From positions 31,042,176 to 31,106,175 of the forward strand of contig OY365814.1 of the NCBI GenBank assembly GCA_959347315.1: a stretch of DNA of 64,000 nucleotides, in the 5' to 3' direction. Source of the DNA: Bimastos eiseni (taxonomy: Eukaryota; Annelida; Clitellata; Crassiclitellata; Lumbricidae). The position numbers and the translations under genes are program-made. The notes below the pieces were generated by a model. The model was given only the letters and a program-made list of their open reading frames with translations. It was not told the origin of the DNA and searched no databases. Below, in pieces: positions 35,612-46,935 of the stretch; within the stretch, counting starts at the first letter, position 1, and every line of letters begins with the position of its first letter.

Positions 35612-37280
35612 AGATGAGATATGTAGAATAATGTCTGCATGAATTCGTGATTAATTACTTATTAGCGATTAATTTAATAAACTATGGGTAACAAAGCATT
35701 GGTAGCGAGGTAACAGGTAAAAGTATTGAGTTAAATTAAAATGTAACGAGGCATAGAAGTACTGAGGTATAGGTGACGCAGTGAAGGCAACAAGGTAAAA
35801 GTTGAGGAATAAGTAAAATGTAACAAGGCGAAGGTAATTAGGCATCGGTAACAGCATAGGTAACATGGTAAAGCAGAAGTAGAAGTAAACGTAACTATGG
35901 GCAGAGATTAGAAAGTTTAACGAAACGGTTTCACCCATTTCAATTTATAAAGCCGATTCACGATTTAAAAAAGGTGTGTTTTCTGTTCTCAGCAAATTAG
36001 CATTCAGTCCAAAATAAGAAGGGCATCACCACGCAAACAGCAGCGTTGCAATCTTTGATCACTTAAGTAATATATATTATATATTATACTTGATAGCATG
36101 TCATCGTATGCTCTCATCTCCCCATGCGAATGGTTACCGTGACCCTAAAATTAATCTGATTAAAATCGCTTGTATATATCGCGGTTGTCGCAATGCCAAC
36201 GCTGCCCTAATTCATGCGCTATAGCATCCATTCAGTGATTCCTAGTGTAATCAACAGGGTAAAGATATTGTATTACGAACACGGCGCTATGAAAGTATTT
36301 ACAGCCTGTCATAAAATAATAATGATAATGATATTCTCTATAAATTCTAAATTCTATATTAATGATCTACTGTACGATTATCATTATAGGCTTAAGACCT
36401 TGGCGGAACGAAGTACGTCAAGGCAAAAAATACTACTAACGATAGCGGTTGTAATGGCAGTAGTAGTAGTATGGTAGTAGTAGTATTAGTACTACCATTT
36501 GAAGTATTGTTACTATTATCGCAGAAGAGTTTAGAATCGTCTACATATTCGGATAAAGCAGTTCTTAGGCTCTGAACAACAACAAGTTACTACTTTAAAC
36601 AATTTAACACCGCGTCTGCTTTAGACACCTTATAAATGGTCTTTGCCGAAGCTATATAATTTATGCTCACAACTTCGTTTTCGTGTGGCTGTAGTTCGCC
36701 TGTCCTCCATTTTGTCCCTTGGACGATCGTTCTTAGCAGCGAGTATCCGATCAATTGATTGCTGTTGCAAGCTTTAGACACCTTTAAAAGAATATCAAAC
36801 GATACTATATTTAACTTATCGTCGTTGCTTGTCATTTTATTATGCTGATCTATTCACTCCAATGCTAACATTGTGTTGGCTTTGATTTACGTTAATTTGA
36901 AATATCAGCCTTTATTTGGTAATTTTTAAACGCAAATCTGGCTCAAATTAAAGTTTCGATCTGTATGTATTTTATAATTCCAAACATTACAGAAAAACCG
37001 GTTTCATATAGATATGAAGAAATAAGAGGAGTCAAAAGTTTCATGGCTCTGTCGAAAATAAAGCTACATCTACAGTTTTCTACTCTCTTTTCAACCAGAA
37101 GTCACTCAAGCACTATTTGTTAAATTCCCTCTTTTTCAATCGACCATCTGAATTGTCATCTTAGAAGAGTTCATAAAGTGTTGTCCAATGTCCAGCAGAG
37201 CCAGACAATACAATTACTAAAAGCAATTATACATCCATAATAATATTATCCATAATATATATGATAATATTATATAATAG

Positions 37281-37317
37281 TAATATGTTATCCATGATGA
37301 TGATGATGACGATGATC

Positions 37318-37357
<40 letters not shown>

Positions 37358-37370
37358 TAATATGATGATC

Positions 37371-37451
<81 letters not shown>

Positions 37452-37457
37452 TGAAAC

Positions 37458-37490
<33 letters not shown>
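37281..37490. repeat. (AAT)n microsatellite
   Basis: Three AAT arrays separated by ATGATGATC-type sequence and a short spacer. Confidence 0.95.
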
Positions 37491-37830
37491 CGTTATCTAA
37501 TATAATTAACATTAATATTAACAATAATATTATTACTTTATCATTATCATCGTCATCGTCATCATTATCATTTTTGTTGTAGCTATTATTATAGCGAACA
37601 TTTTACATGCACACAATGTCACACAGAAATCCCTAGTCATGACATTGTGTTTGTTTTTGAATCTCTTTGTAAGTAAGGCCATATGAAACTAGGGTATTTG
37701 TTTATGTGGGGCATCATATCACACATTGTCTGTATACCCTCGTCACAAAGGTCGACCTTTCCGTACCGAAGACGTCATGAATATAAGAGGACAACGACAA
37801 CTCATGACCTGCCTTTAAACGGTTACGAGG

Positions 37831-37873
37831 TCACGAAACCAGTTCAGACGTTGTGTCTGAACTGGTTTCGTGA
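37831..37873. other. Perfect 19-bp stem, 5-nt loop hairpin
   Basis: TCACGAAACCAGTTCAGAC, loop GTTGT, then its exact reverse complement. No mismatches. Not part of any repeat family I found elsewhere in the window. Confidence 0.9.
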
Positions 37874-38051
37874 ACTGGTTGGTAAGAGCCATTCAGATCG
37901 CTCCCTTGGGCAATGCACCCAAGCTATGAGTGTGTGTTATTGGGCCAGTGTACCGACTGCTTACATCGCCATTTGTATACAGAGTGGAGATTCGTGACTA
38001 GTAAAATTTGGAAAATAAAAACATGTACACAGACAACTCCGTCACTGTTTG

Positions 38052-38145
38052 CGCTCTGACAGCGCCAGTCCCAAGTCTGGATGAAGGAGGAGGGCGACGC
38101 TAATGATACTCGTTATCACAAAACGTCGTTAAACTAAAATGACTA
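38052..38145 (+). repeat. SINE-like family A copy
   Basis: CAGCGCCAGTCCCAAGTCTGG and AAGGAGGAGGGCGACGCTAA intact. Confidence 0.78.
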
Positions 38146-38183
38146 CTGCACAGAGATATTTGTCAACTCAATTTGGCTTTATT

Positions 38184-38383
38184 NNNNNNNNNNNNNNNNN
38201 NNNNNNNNNNNNNNNNNNNNNNNNNNNNNNNNNNNNNNNNNNNNNNNNNNNNNNNNNNNNNNNNNNNNNNNNNNNNNNNNNNNNNNNNNNNNNNNNNNNN
38301 NNNNNNNNNNNNNNNNNNNNNNNNNNNNNNNNNNNNNNNNNNNNNNNNNNNNNNNNNNNNNNNNNNNNNNNNNNNNNNNNNNN
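38184..38383. other. Assembly gap, 200 N
   Basis: Exactly 200 unknown bases, probably a placeholder length. It falls 1.2-1.4 kb upstream of the first visible exon of CAP copy A, where copies B and C have their main CAP exon 1.3-1.5 kb upstream. Confidence 1.
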
Positions 38384-38539
38384 AGAAACGAAAACGAAAT
38401 ATTTGCGTTCCGGTGGAGCCATCTGACGAACTCTGCTGTAGACTATTACAGCCTGAACAGCGATCGGTAAATAGAAGAACAGTTGCTCAAGGTTACCAGA
38501 AAGACAGCCATGATGGTCAGTAAGTGTTACCGACTTCAT

Positions 38540-39030
38540 TTTCTTAACCTCTGCATATGAGAGCCTGAAAGACGCCAAGCGACCCGTTTCACCATTGTAC
38601 CTCTTACCTAGACGTCCTTCAAACCCCAACCCTCAATCCACGACCCTGTTACTTACCTCTATTCATCATTCAAACGTCCTTGCCTACACGCTCATAATAA
38701 AAATCTTTCCATGTCTTGACCTTCCATTCTCTCCTCTCTAGAAAATCTGCAACTGCTCCTTAGTCTATGCAGCACCAGCTCGATAGAACACCTCCAATAT
38801 ACCTCAGCCAGCTTACTCATCCCTCCATCTCATCTGTTATGTATTTCTCCTCTGTCTTCAGCCTCCTCTGAAACCAGATATATCTTCATCCATCCCTATC
38901 CTGATTAATTTGCACGACAACTCACCATACTCTTGCAACGAACGACCTCTCGCCGTCATCAGCGCTTAACACCGTTGCACCTTGCTGCCTCATCGGTCAT
39001 AGCGCATTTGAATTCATATAGCGAATTGGC
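38540..39030 (+). mobile_element. LINE 3' end (decayed)
   Basis: Shares ordered segments with 9480-10010, including CTTAGTCTATGCAGCACCAG and CTCATCGGTCATAGCGCATT near the end. No intact frame. Confidence 0.55.
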
Positions 39031-39541
39031 ACGATTTGTCAAAAAAACAAAGAGAGGGTCGACTGCTTAGATTTTCTGGGGTTCTGAAAAATTTCGCACT
39101 ATGTTTGGTATATCAGCGCCCTTATAGCTGAAACTTGGGTACAACCCTCTGACCCTATCCCTTCGTGAGATCGTACAATGTAGGCCTATAACGCAGTTGC
39201 ACGTGACTTTTATGCAGTGTTGATCAAAGTCGGAGAATATTGTTTTACGTACTATTGGTCCGTCTGAATGTCTGAAAGTCTTGATCAAGTCTAAACGATG
39301 GCGACTGATTGTCTCTGCCAAATCTCTCTATTGCCACTCATGAGGCAATCTGTCGGCCAAGACGATCATCAACACCAGCCTGTAATATATAATACAAGCA
39401 AAAATCAGAAGCGACTGAACGATACACTTGCAAGACCATCAAGAAACAATTAAGCAAAAGTAGACATGGAATGCAAACTATAGTGAATACTCCATTGCAG
39501 CTTCTGAAAGTACATCGTGTATGTATTATGGTTCCCTGTAG

Positions 39542-39651
39542 CTCGTGTGGTCTAGCAGTCGTGAGCTTGGCTGCGCCTAGGCACGCTGTCGTACGCTGCC
39601 TCCAATTACTCTGACGAACGTCTTGTATCTTGTCTGCAACTACGGACCTGG
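39542..39651 (+). pseudogene. Copy A, CAP C-terminal exon with in-frame TAG
   Basis: 110 nt, the same length as in copy B. Reads LVWSSSRELGCA, then TAG, then continues to LVCNYGPG. Donor GTTAGA. Confidence 0.8.
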
Positions 39652-39965
39652 GTTAGATTACTCTACAATTATCACAGCACAATGTTCCTTGATCGCTACC
39701 ATTTTAAACTTACTGATCATTGATAATCTTCTATCCGATCAGTGTTGAGTCATCTTAAATCATCTCTAACCATGCAACATAACGATTTATTTTTCGTTCT
39801 TAAACTTCTGTACCATATTGCGCCATTTCGTATTATTTACATGTACGATGGCAGTATGCCTTAATATGCACGTCGCTTTAGAAGGCACCTCTTATACGTT
39901 TAGTTACATTAGTAGCACCACATGTACATGCGTGTATAATATCGTGTGGTTGCCTATCTTGACAG

Positions 39966-40063
39966 TGGCAACTCCAAAAAACAGAAACCTCACCAGAGAG
40001 GAATTCCATGTACCAAATGTGAAAGTGGTTTCTTGTGGTGTAACCACCAGGGTCTTTGCGATG
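39966..40063 (+). pseudogene. Copy A, CAP/hinge exon
   Basis: Acceptor CTTGACAG, donor GTAAGT. Encodes CTKCESGFLWCNHQGLCD, equivalent to the CSxC...WWCNxGLCD hinge of copies B and C. Confidence 0.8.
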
Positions 40064-40384
40064 GTAAGTTATTCTGTTGGCTTCGTTGGTGTCTGTATAT
40101 ATGCATTTAATCGTTTAATATGTCTGATATCTGAATTCCAAACCACAGTCAGTTACAAAATATGCAAATCAAATATTATGAAATCAATCAAAACTTACAA
40201 AGTCTTCGCTTGTACAGAATTCTAGAAATGTAATTGAGAACAACTTTCTCCGGAAGTGTGAAAGTGTGTGGGCGTGGTCTTAAGCTATAGTGAGTCATAT
40301 AAACTGGCGGAAAGACGGGTCGTAATGCGTGATTGACATTTTCAGTAACATCAGGCAGAAGGCGCCTCTCCGATGCGTCGACCC

Positions 40385-40530
40385 AGATAGGGGGGTCCGG
40401 AGGCAAATTCCTCCAATTTCAGCTAGGGGGGGAACATTTTTGCGTCTTAGGGGGAAATATCTTGCCTTCCTGGCACTTGGGACCAGAGGTTTGCCTCCAT
40501 CGGTCAGAAGGGATTGACGCCACTGCGTCG
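40385..40530 (+). repeat. Dispersed family C copy
   Basis: AGATAGGGGGGTCCGGAGGC, TCCAATTTCAGCTAGGGGG, AATATCTTGCCTTCCTGGCA, GTTTGCCTCCATCGGTCAG. Confidence 0.85.
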
Positions 40531-41344
40531 ACCACCGTCTCCATTGTTTTAAGTTCAGCGAGGATGCAGTTTCCCAAGGTGCACCTCGGTGCTTGCCTTA
40601 AATGCGACAGTCATGTGATTGCCGCGATGAAATGTCAACGTGTCGAAGGTCGAGGGTTGAAATTCTCTCTCTCTCTCTCTTTATAAGGCAGATATAGAGT
40701 TTCGAAAATTAGACTCCACGGTTGTCCTTAGGTTAATGCAATCCTCTCTGACTTCTCCTGAATGCGTGTCCAATGCATCATGTACAATGTATATTGTCTA
40801 TGATCGACTGCATGGTTCAATTACTCTGGTAGGCAGTGGTAGCCGAGAGCCTGCTTGTGAGTAACTTATGTACGCACGATATCAAACGCTATAAAGTCTA
40901 AGCAGTAAAATTGTTCACACTAACTGTGTACTTTTGGTGGAATTTTGATTTCATTTGAGCTTCCTACCAGAGTTTCCCTCCCTCCCACCATTTGCATGGC
41001 TATTAGATGGAACCGGTTTCCATGAGATGAGACGTTTTTGCCAGACGATTTGCCACCTTCGCTCATGTATTGAAGCTAAGAAAATGAGCCCGCCGTCCAA
41101 GACATAATTCCAAGTTGTCTCAATAAAAATGCTTCTCAAAACCAATTGGAGAGTAAAACTCCAATTGGATTTATTTGTATAAATTTTCGAATCCTTCACA
41201 CTGTCTCTTTCTCTCACACAAAAACCTAATTTCACCATGTAAAGCCTCGCAAATTAGGATACCTCTCATCATTTAAGGCCTAAGGATTTATGGCTATTTT
41301 TTGACTGACTGCAGTTCCTTCAACGTTGTCTTTTTATCTTCGAG

Positions 41345-41374
41345 GAAGCTGCGTTAAAGCTGGACCCAAATGTG
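41345..41374 (+). pseudogene. Copy A, 30-nt micro-exon without a GT donor
   Basis: GAAGCTGCGTTAAAGCTGGA and 10 more bases encode the S-C-x-x-x-GP-x-C loop. The next bases are ATAAGG rather than GTAAxx. Confidence 0.72.
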
Positions 41375-41814
41375 ATAAGGCACTCAATCGATCGTGAGCA
41401 CAAACGTGAACATTAATATAGCGCATCTTTTCACAGAAGACCTATATGAATTTCGCAGATAAGTACTTACCGTGCTCTATATTGCGCGTTTAGAAAAAGC
41501 GACATGCTGCAGAAACGTAATCTCAAGAATAATTATCAAAGTAACTAAGGCGACACCACGCAGACAAGACATGTTGCTAAACTAGCTTCCAGACAATGTT
41601 AGCTATTTTGAATGGTTGCAAGAATGCCATGCATATAGATCAGATACATGCAATGGCTGCATGTAAGCTCAAAATATTGTCTGCAGCCCTTTTCATTGGT
41701 AACCGACTCACCGTTGGGGTAATCATGGCATCCTATGACACAGGCCCACTTGGTTAGATTGGTCGGCCCGCAACGCTCCGTGTGCGCTGAGTGAGCGGAT
41801 TAGATCCTCGTCCG

Positions 41815-41925
41815 AGGCGTCACTGTGTAGAGACCTTGAGCAAGTCTTTCGCGCACAATTGCTCTGCATTACAACTGCAGTTGCGTCGTCGAGGCGTGTG
41901 CACTTTTGAGCAAAAAAGTTTGGAA
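41815..41925 (-). repeat. Dispersed family E copy
   Basis: GCATTACAACTGCAGTTGCG and CGTCGAGGCGTGTGCACTTT are the reverse complement of sequence at 57600-57700. Sits in the copy A intron between micro-exon and EGF exon. Confidence 0.7.
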
Positions 41926-42139
41926 GAAGGGCGATATAAAATTTCGGCTGTAGTCAGTGTTGTCTGGATGTAGACGACACCGAAATCCTTTGCTACCAGA
42001 CACGCTGTCGCATTGAAGTCACATTTGGGTGTATCGTTATGCTGATAGGAACGATTTGTTTCGATTTAAACCATGTTTGTTATTGCCTTGGCTCTTTGAG
42101 TTATGAATCCTGTGATGTTTTAGATCTGATGAATTTCAG

Positions 42140-42232
42140 GATGTTCGCCCATTTGTCTCAATAACGGAACAGTGAACAGAGCAACGTGTTCCTGTTCATG
42201 TCAGTCTGGTTGGTACGGGCCAGATTGTTCCG
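42140..42232 (+). pseudogene. Copy A, EGF-like exon
   Basis: 93 nt as in copies B and C. ICLNNGTVNRATCSCSC and GWYGPDC give six cysteines in EGF order. Donor GCAAGT (GC-AG intron). Confidence 0.8.
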
Positions 42233-42869
42233 GCAAGTCTATGCCATATTCAAATTCATGTTCATCTTCTGTCGGGTGCTTCTAACTCGCGTCGTCTTTG
42301 TTCCCGCAGTCTGTGCTTTGGGCTGAGAAGTCTCTGGATTCATAGCAAACTGCATTTTATAATGTTCCTATTAGCTGAGGAAATGTTTCGAATTGAGGAT
42401 ACCCAAGATAGAAAAACCAAACGATTATGTCTTATATACATATATATATATATTGATTAAAATATAAATATGTAGAATATATATATAATTATATATAATA
42501 TTGTGAGTATGTCTGATTTGTGCTGTGATAATACGGAAATGTGATGCATATATCGAGGTGCTTGCATCTATATTTGGGTTTTCGAGTCTGTTTGTTATCA
42601 ATATGGGGCGATGTGTTAAATGCATTGCTTGTAAGTAGGGCATGCATATGCATATCTAATCCAGGTTTTGAATAAACTTGATATGCGTAAGTTGATATTT
42701 AGGGTAATTAATCTTTCGCTGCAATTTGCTTTGAAACTGTTGCTTCCTTATCTATCTACTGATACTAAGGAAATGTGCTGAATGTACTGAGGTGTTGTAT
42801 GTAGTATTACGTAGCCTATCTGGGTTAAATTTGGCGCTTTAAAAAGTGTCGTTCATGGTTTCGTTAAAG

Positions 42870-42998
42870 CTGTGTGCGGTGACTACGACCCGAAGTGCAA
42901 TCGGGGAGTTGGCGGTTGGCCCCCGTCTTGGTGCAATCACACGGAACACGGAACCATGGTTTGGGAAAACTGCCCAGCGATGTGCAAGCGTTGTCACA
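42870..42998 (+). pseudogene. Copy A, ShKT-like exon
   Basis: Acceptor TTCGTTAAAG, donor GTCAGT. Six cysteines, ending ENCPAMCKRCH, in the ShKT pattern C...C...C...C-x3-C-x2-C. Confidence 0.78.
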
Positions 42999-43084
42999 GT
43001 CAGTGAACAGTGCACTTTAAACCAATTACTCTGTTAAATTCTCGCTCATTATCGTGACCGTAACATCTTGCTTCTCAAAATTTC

Positions 43085-43235
43085 CACCAGAGGCCACCAA
43101 TTTATTCACAAGCGCTGCGTCGTGTCAGAGGATTATTGTCCAGGGATGCCACGTAATCGTAATCGCCACATTTCTAAAGCTCCACTTGAAAGCCAGGCGC
43201 AGGGCACCAGCTTATTCACTGGCGCGGATGATGCT
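43085..43235 (-). repeat. Dispersed family D copy
   Basis: GCGCAGGGCACCAGCTTATT, the reverse complement of the family D 3' segment, with GTAATCGTAATC upstream. Confidence 0.65.
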
Positions 43236-44119
43236 TAAAGTTAGATCGTTCTGCGACGATAATAGATAGGATTGATAAATGATAATCGTTATATATATAT
43301 ATATATATAGTTTTCAGTATAGATCCCAATTGTATAAGTTGATAGTCATGTCCATTCGCTCGCTATAATTTGATTTGAAGCTATTACTTCCTTGTTTTTC
43401 GAATTGATGCCGTCTTAATATTTATATCTTTCAGCCTAAGCTATAATACCCCTCACCAACCAGTCACATATAGTTCCTAACGGATGACGCACACGATATG
43501 AGATACAGACTCTTATTTTTGACATCAACTGACTAAGTTTATGCATCTTCCTATAGATATTCAACACTGGTGAATTGAAAGGATCCAAGCGTATGATATA
43601 TCGTCGCAAACGGTCTATCGCGTGATAATAGTTATGCGGTGTGTACATGTATAAGTCACTGTGGAAGGAAAGTGGCGTCGGTTAGGTTAAACTATAAGAA
43701 GCATGACGAATAAATCTTATGACTGCGTTTGCGAAGCGAGACAATCTAATGACGAAGCTCACATTAGGTGTATGACAGTTTGCTGCTCTATACGTTATAA
43801 ATTGCAGGAACTTCAAGGTGATCCGGATCTTCAATTAGCAATCTGTAAACCTCGGTCACTCCCCTAACCAAGAGGGCAACGTCGTCTGAAATGGCTTACG
43901 AACCACGTGTCCCGTCTCAGCCACACAGTAGTAATCGTAGCTGGACGAAATGGTTATTCGACCGATTTTTGTCTCCGGATTTTGTACTCCAGATTCGACT
44001 CTGAAAATGTGAAACAACATCTAGTGCTTGAAAATAAATGACTTGTTCAGATCTTTTATTCATTATTCGTTACCCAACCAAAATGCTGCGCCTTAGTTTG
44101 GCGAGAGTCTGTGTTTCGA

Positions 44120-44159
44120 AATAATTATAGCAGTGGTGGTAGCAGTAGTAGTGGTGGTG

Positions 44160-44220
<61 letters not shown>

Positions 44221-44345
44221 GTGGAGTAGGGGAGTAGTAGCAGTAGTAGCAGTAGTAGTAGTTGCTGTTGTTTTCGTAGACTCATAGTAGTGGTATAGCA
44301 GTAGTAACAGCAGTAGTATTAATAGTAATTACAGTGATAGTAGTA
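44120..44345. repeat. (TAG/GTG)n microsatellite
   Basis: TAG repeats with GTG and CAG interruptions. Confidence 0.95.
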
Positions 44346-44984
44346 ATAGTATCAATAGTAACAGCTTGGGATTCAGATCTCACCATGGCAAATAACTTAT
44401 CCCGCAGTCACGTCCATCTGAGGTATGTGGCGAGGAGGGGTGGTGGTGGTGGAAGTAAGGCACAAGAGGAGATCACGGTTGGAGAGCGAGAGAGACAGAC
44501 AGACAGACAGTGTGGAAATCAGGAAGCAAGGACTTTTGAGCGAATGACCTTTTCTTCAGAGTACTTTGGAATGATAGAGGCAGAGGCAGATAGACAACCA
44601 TACAGAAGGACAGACAGACAGAGAGCGACACAGCCAGCCAGTCTTACCGACGGATCGGCACACAACCATAAAGACAGTCAGACAGACAGACAGAGAGCGA
44701 CATTCTTAGAGCACAATCAACACATGTATGGCCTGAATGCCTTTTGCCTGCACAACCATATATACCTAATAGATTTGTACCCGGAAGAAAAACACGAATA
44801 TAACGACCAACATACTACCATATAATAATATTTCACACATATTTGTGTGTAGGTCTATGCACAGATGCACGCAGCCAGTAACAAGACAATAAAGTCACTA
44901 TTTGTCATGGTAATAAATTGTTGATATTATGAACCTGCTTGAGGTGCCTGCCTAATTTATTTTCTACTCTGTGATAGATCAATG

Positions 44985-45150
44985 CAGTGGCATCCAGATA
45001 GGGGGGGGGGTCCGGAGGCACATGCCTCCAATTTCACGTGAGGGGGATCATTTTTTCTAGTCTTAGGGGGGAATATTTTGCCTTCCATACCCTTGGGACC
45101 GGTGGGTGTGCCTCCATCACTCAGAGGGGATTGAAGCCCCTGGATCAACG
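44985..45150 (+). repeat. Dispersed family C copy
   Basis: ATCCAGATAGGGGGGGGGG, then TCCAATTTCACGTGAGGGG, AATATTTTGCCTTCCATACC and TGCCTCCATCACTCAGAGG. Confidence 0.85.
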
Positions 45151-45261
45151 AGCTTATTCACCTAATCTAATCATGAGCACCTCAAACTGAGAGTATGTGT
45201 TGTGCCAATTTATTGTAGTTATTCGTTTGAATGACCAACGACTGTATTTTGTTCTTTGTAG

Positions 45262-45599
45262 CAATCGGTAGCACCATTTCCTTTACCTCCACGAAGACTA
45301 TGTTGCTAAATTCTGCTGACGATCTGGTTGTTTGGAGACAGCGTATAACACTTAACGCACGCGCAGTGCTTCAGACATTGCTCAAAATAGTTCTCGAAGG
45401 TCAGTGGATTCTTCTGACGTTTTATAGCAATGTTGCACGTGTTAAAGTCACCAGAAAGATGTGTAACATTGGCAATCATTTGCATCGAAATGAAACCGGT
45501 CGTAAACAATGTCTCAGGATACTGTGCACGTTTATAGCAATTTTATTGCTTCCCGCCTGTGTTTTAACACTCAGTCATTTTGATCTCAGCATAAGTTGA
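45262..45599 (+). pseudogene. Copy A, tail exon (frame altered)
   Basis: Nucleotide-level match to copy B's tail exon (TCCACGAAG, CTGGTTGT, CGCGCAGT, TTGCTCAAA in order). The required frame runs on for 112 codons to 45599 instead of stopping after about 30. It ends in a hydrophobic stretch (FIAILLLPACVLTLS), so a different membrane tail is conceivable. Confidence 0.55.
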
Positions 45600-45833
45600 A
45601 GTATGGGTGGTACCAGAGGCGGCGATCTCGTTTGACAGGTGGGGGGGGACACCCAATAAGAGGGGTAGGAAATGTGGAGGGTGGAAGCACAAGTATAACT
45701 TGTCCACTCTCTGTAAAAGGTGGGGGGACTCGTAAATATTTTTTTGGATTCATTACAACAGTTTTTTTGATTAAAATTTTGTATTATAGTTAAGTAAATA
45801 GTTTATTTTAGAAATTAACTTCTTCATTTTTGT

Positions 45834-45937
45834 GCGCGCTTTTGTCGGCGCGCATTTGCCCTGCGCGTTTATGTCGTTGCGCGCTTTTGTCGGCGCGCAT
45901 TTGTCGGCGCGCTTTTGTCTTGCGCGCATTTGTCGGG
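45834..45937. repeat. GCGCGC-rich short-period minisatellite
   Basis: Alternating GCGCGCTTTTGTCG and GCGCGCATTTGTCG units, about 7 copies, strikingly GC/CpG-rich against the AT-rich surroundings. Confidence 0.85.
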
Positions 45938-46576
45938 TCACCGGTTATTATGATTATTACAATACGATTATCAATGCTAAAACACTTAATTATTTATGAG
46001 GGTGACAAGATCGGTTGCTTTCGCCACCCTCGCTAGTCCCGAGCAAGCAGTTTAAAAAATATGCGTTCCATAAAAACATTGGCAATAGAACTCATCATAA
46101 TCAACATAATCTAATATATATATATATTAATTAGATATATATATATATTATATATATATATATGTACGTGTAGGCTATATTGAATACTTGTATGGACAAT
46201 CATATGCTGAAATATAGCTTAGTCATGTCATAGGCCCTATTTATGAATACATCTAAAGAGTGAAAACGCCCAAAGTATTTAACTTTAAAGCCTTTGTAAA
46301 GTTTTTTTGATTTACGGGTTGTGATAAGAAGCAATTCTTTTTGTCCTATCAATCAGTCTCGCGAAGTTTGAGTTTACAACTGTTTAATGTTTCTTCAGCA
46401 AATATCACTGGATAAAAATATCAATCGATAAAAATATCGATGGATCACGTTTCACCGAAATTGTTCAATCGCAACGGCGGGTTCGAGCCACACTATGCGT
46501 GGCTACGAAAGTTGCTTTTGTAATAACAAGCGAAAGAGTTTTGACGAGGCGTCCTCGGTTCATGTCAAAATTTGCG

Positions 46577-46612
46577 ATTTTTTAAAATAGAGCTCTCAAG
46601 GGAGCAGAGCTG
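46577..46612 (+). promoter_or_regulatory. Upstream element of copy B (TTTTAAAATA plus near-palindrome)
   Basis: TTTTAAAATAGAGCTC, then AAGGGAGCAGAGCTG, 60 bp before the ATG. The 23 bp from GAGCTC to AGAGCTG match copy C at 21 positions, then CAGAGTATCGT is shared. Either a core promoter element or conserved 5' UTR. Confidence 0.45.
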
Positions 46613-46671
46613 TTTGGTTGGTTTAGTTGGTCCCAGAGTATCGTAGAAAGCAAAACTGACAAGGCTCCGTG

Positions 46672-46935
46672 ATGGGAGGCGAGCAAGTGGGTTTGCTGCT
46701 GATGGTGGTGAGGTTTGTTATGGTTTTTGACTACGGAGCCTGCAACACTCAGGACATCGTGAAGGCTGAGTTCATCCAATCCAGATTGGAAGACTCCGAG
46801 TCCTTCCTTCATCGTGACTCCAGATCAGTCCATCGATCTCGAAGGACGACACTCAACTCGAATGAGATGCAGGAAGTCCTCAACAATCACAACCGATTAC
46901 GGCGAATGGCAGGAGCTTCCAATTTGGAGATAATG
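46672..46935 (+). CDS. Copy B exon 1 (signal, propeptide, CAP start)
   Basis: Starts at the ATG in CTCCGTGATGGGAGG, 88 codons, donor GTAAGT. Contains RLEDSESFLHRDSRSVHRS, nearly identical in copy C. Confidence 0.83.

Larger units (their letters stand above)
33128..35625 (+). other. Probable 3' UTR of the cysteine-rich gene, with a UTR intron
   Basis: A consensus donor GTGAGT at 33171 lies 43 nt past the stop, and a strong acceptor TTTTTCCGTCTTAG ends at 34397. Joining them gives a spliced 3' UTR. A stop-to-junction distance under about 50 nt would normally avoid nonsense-mediated decay. No continuing frame crosses the junction. Confidence 0.4.
35626..38183. other. Intergenic, no gene seen
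   Basis: AT-rich, with family A 3' halves near 36620 and 36776, an AAT array, a hairpin at 37831 and a family A copy just before the assembly gap. Confidence 0.6.
39542..45599 (+). pseudogene. CAP-EGF-ShKT gene copy A, 5'-incomplete and decayed
   Basis: Six regions match copies B and C in order and phase: CAP C-terminal exon 39542-39651, CAP/hinge exon 39966-40063, micro-exon 41345-41374, EGF 42140-42232, ShKT 42870-42998 and tail 45262-45599. Breaks: TAG in frame at 39578-39580, where copy C has a tyrosine codon; the micro-exon is followed by AT instead of GT; the EGF exon has a GC donor (GCAAGT), which can still work; and the tail has lost the reading frame that gives copy B its hydrophobic C terminus. 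The signal/propeptide and main CAP exon are not visible; the latter could sit in the 200-N gap. Cysteines of the EGF and ShKT exons are all intact, so decay may be recent, or an alternative transcript may survive. Confidence 0.72.

Noticed and set aside
38139..38629. Frames crossing the N gap
   Set aside because: Open only because N is not read as a stop.
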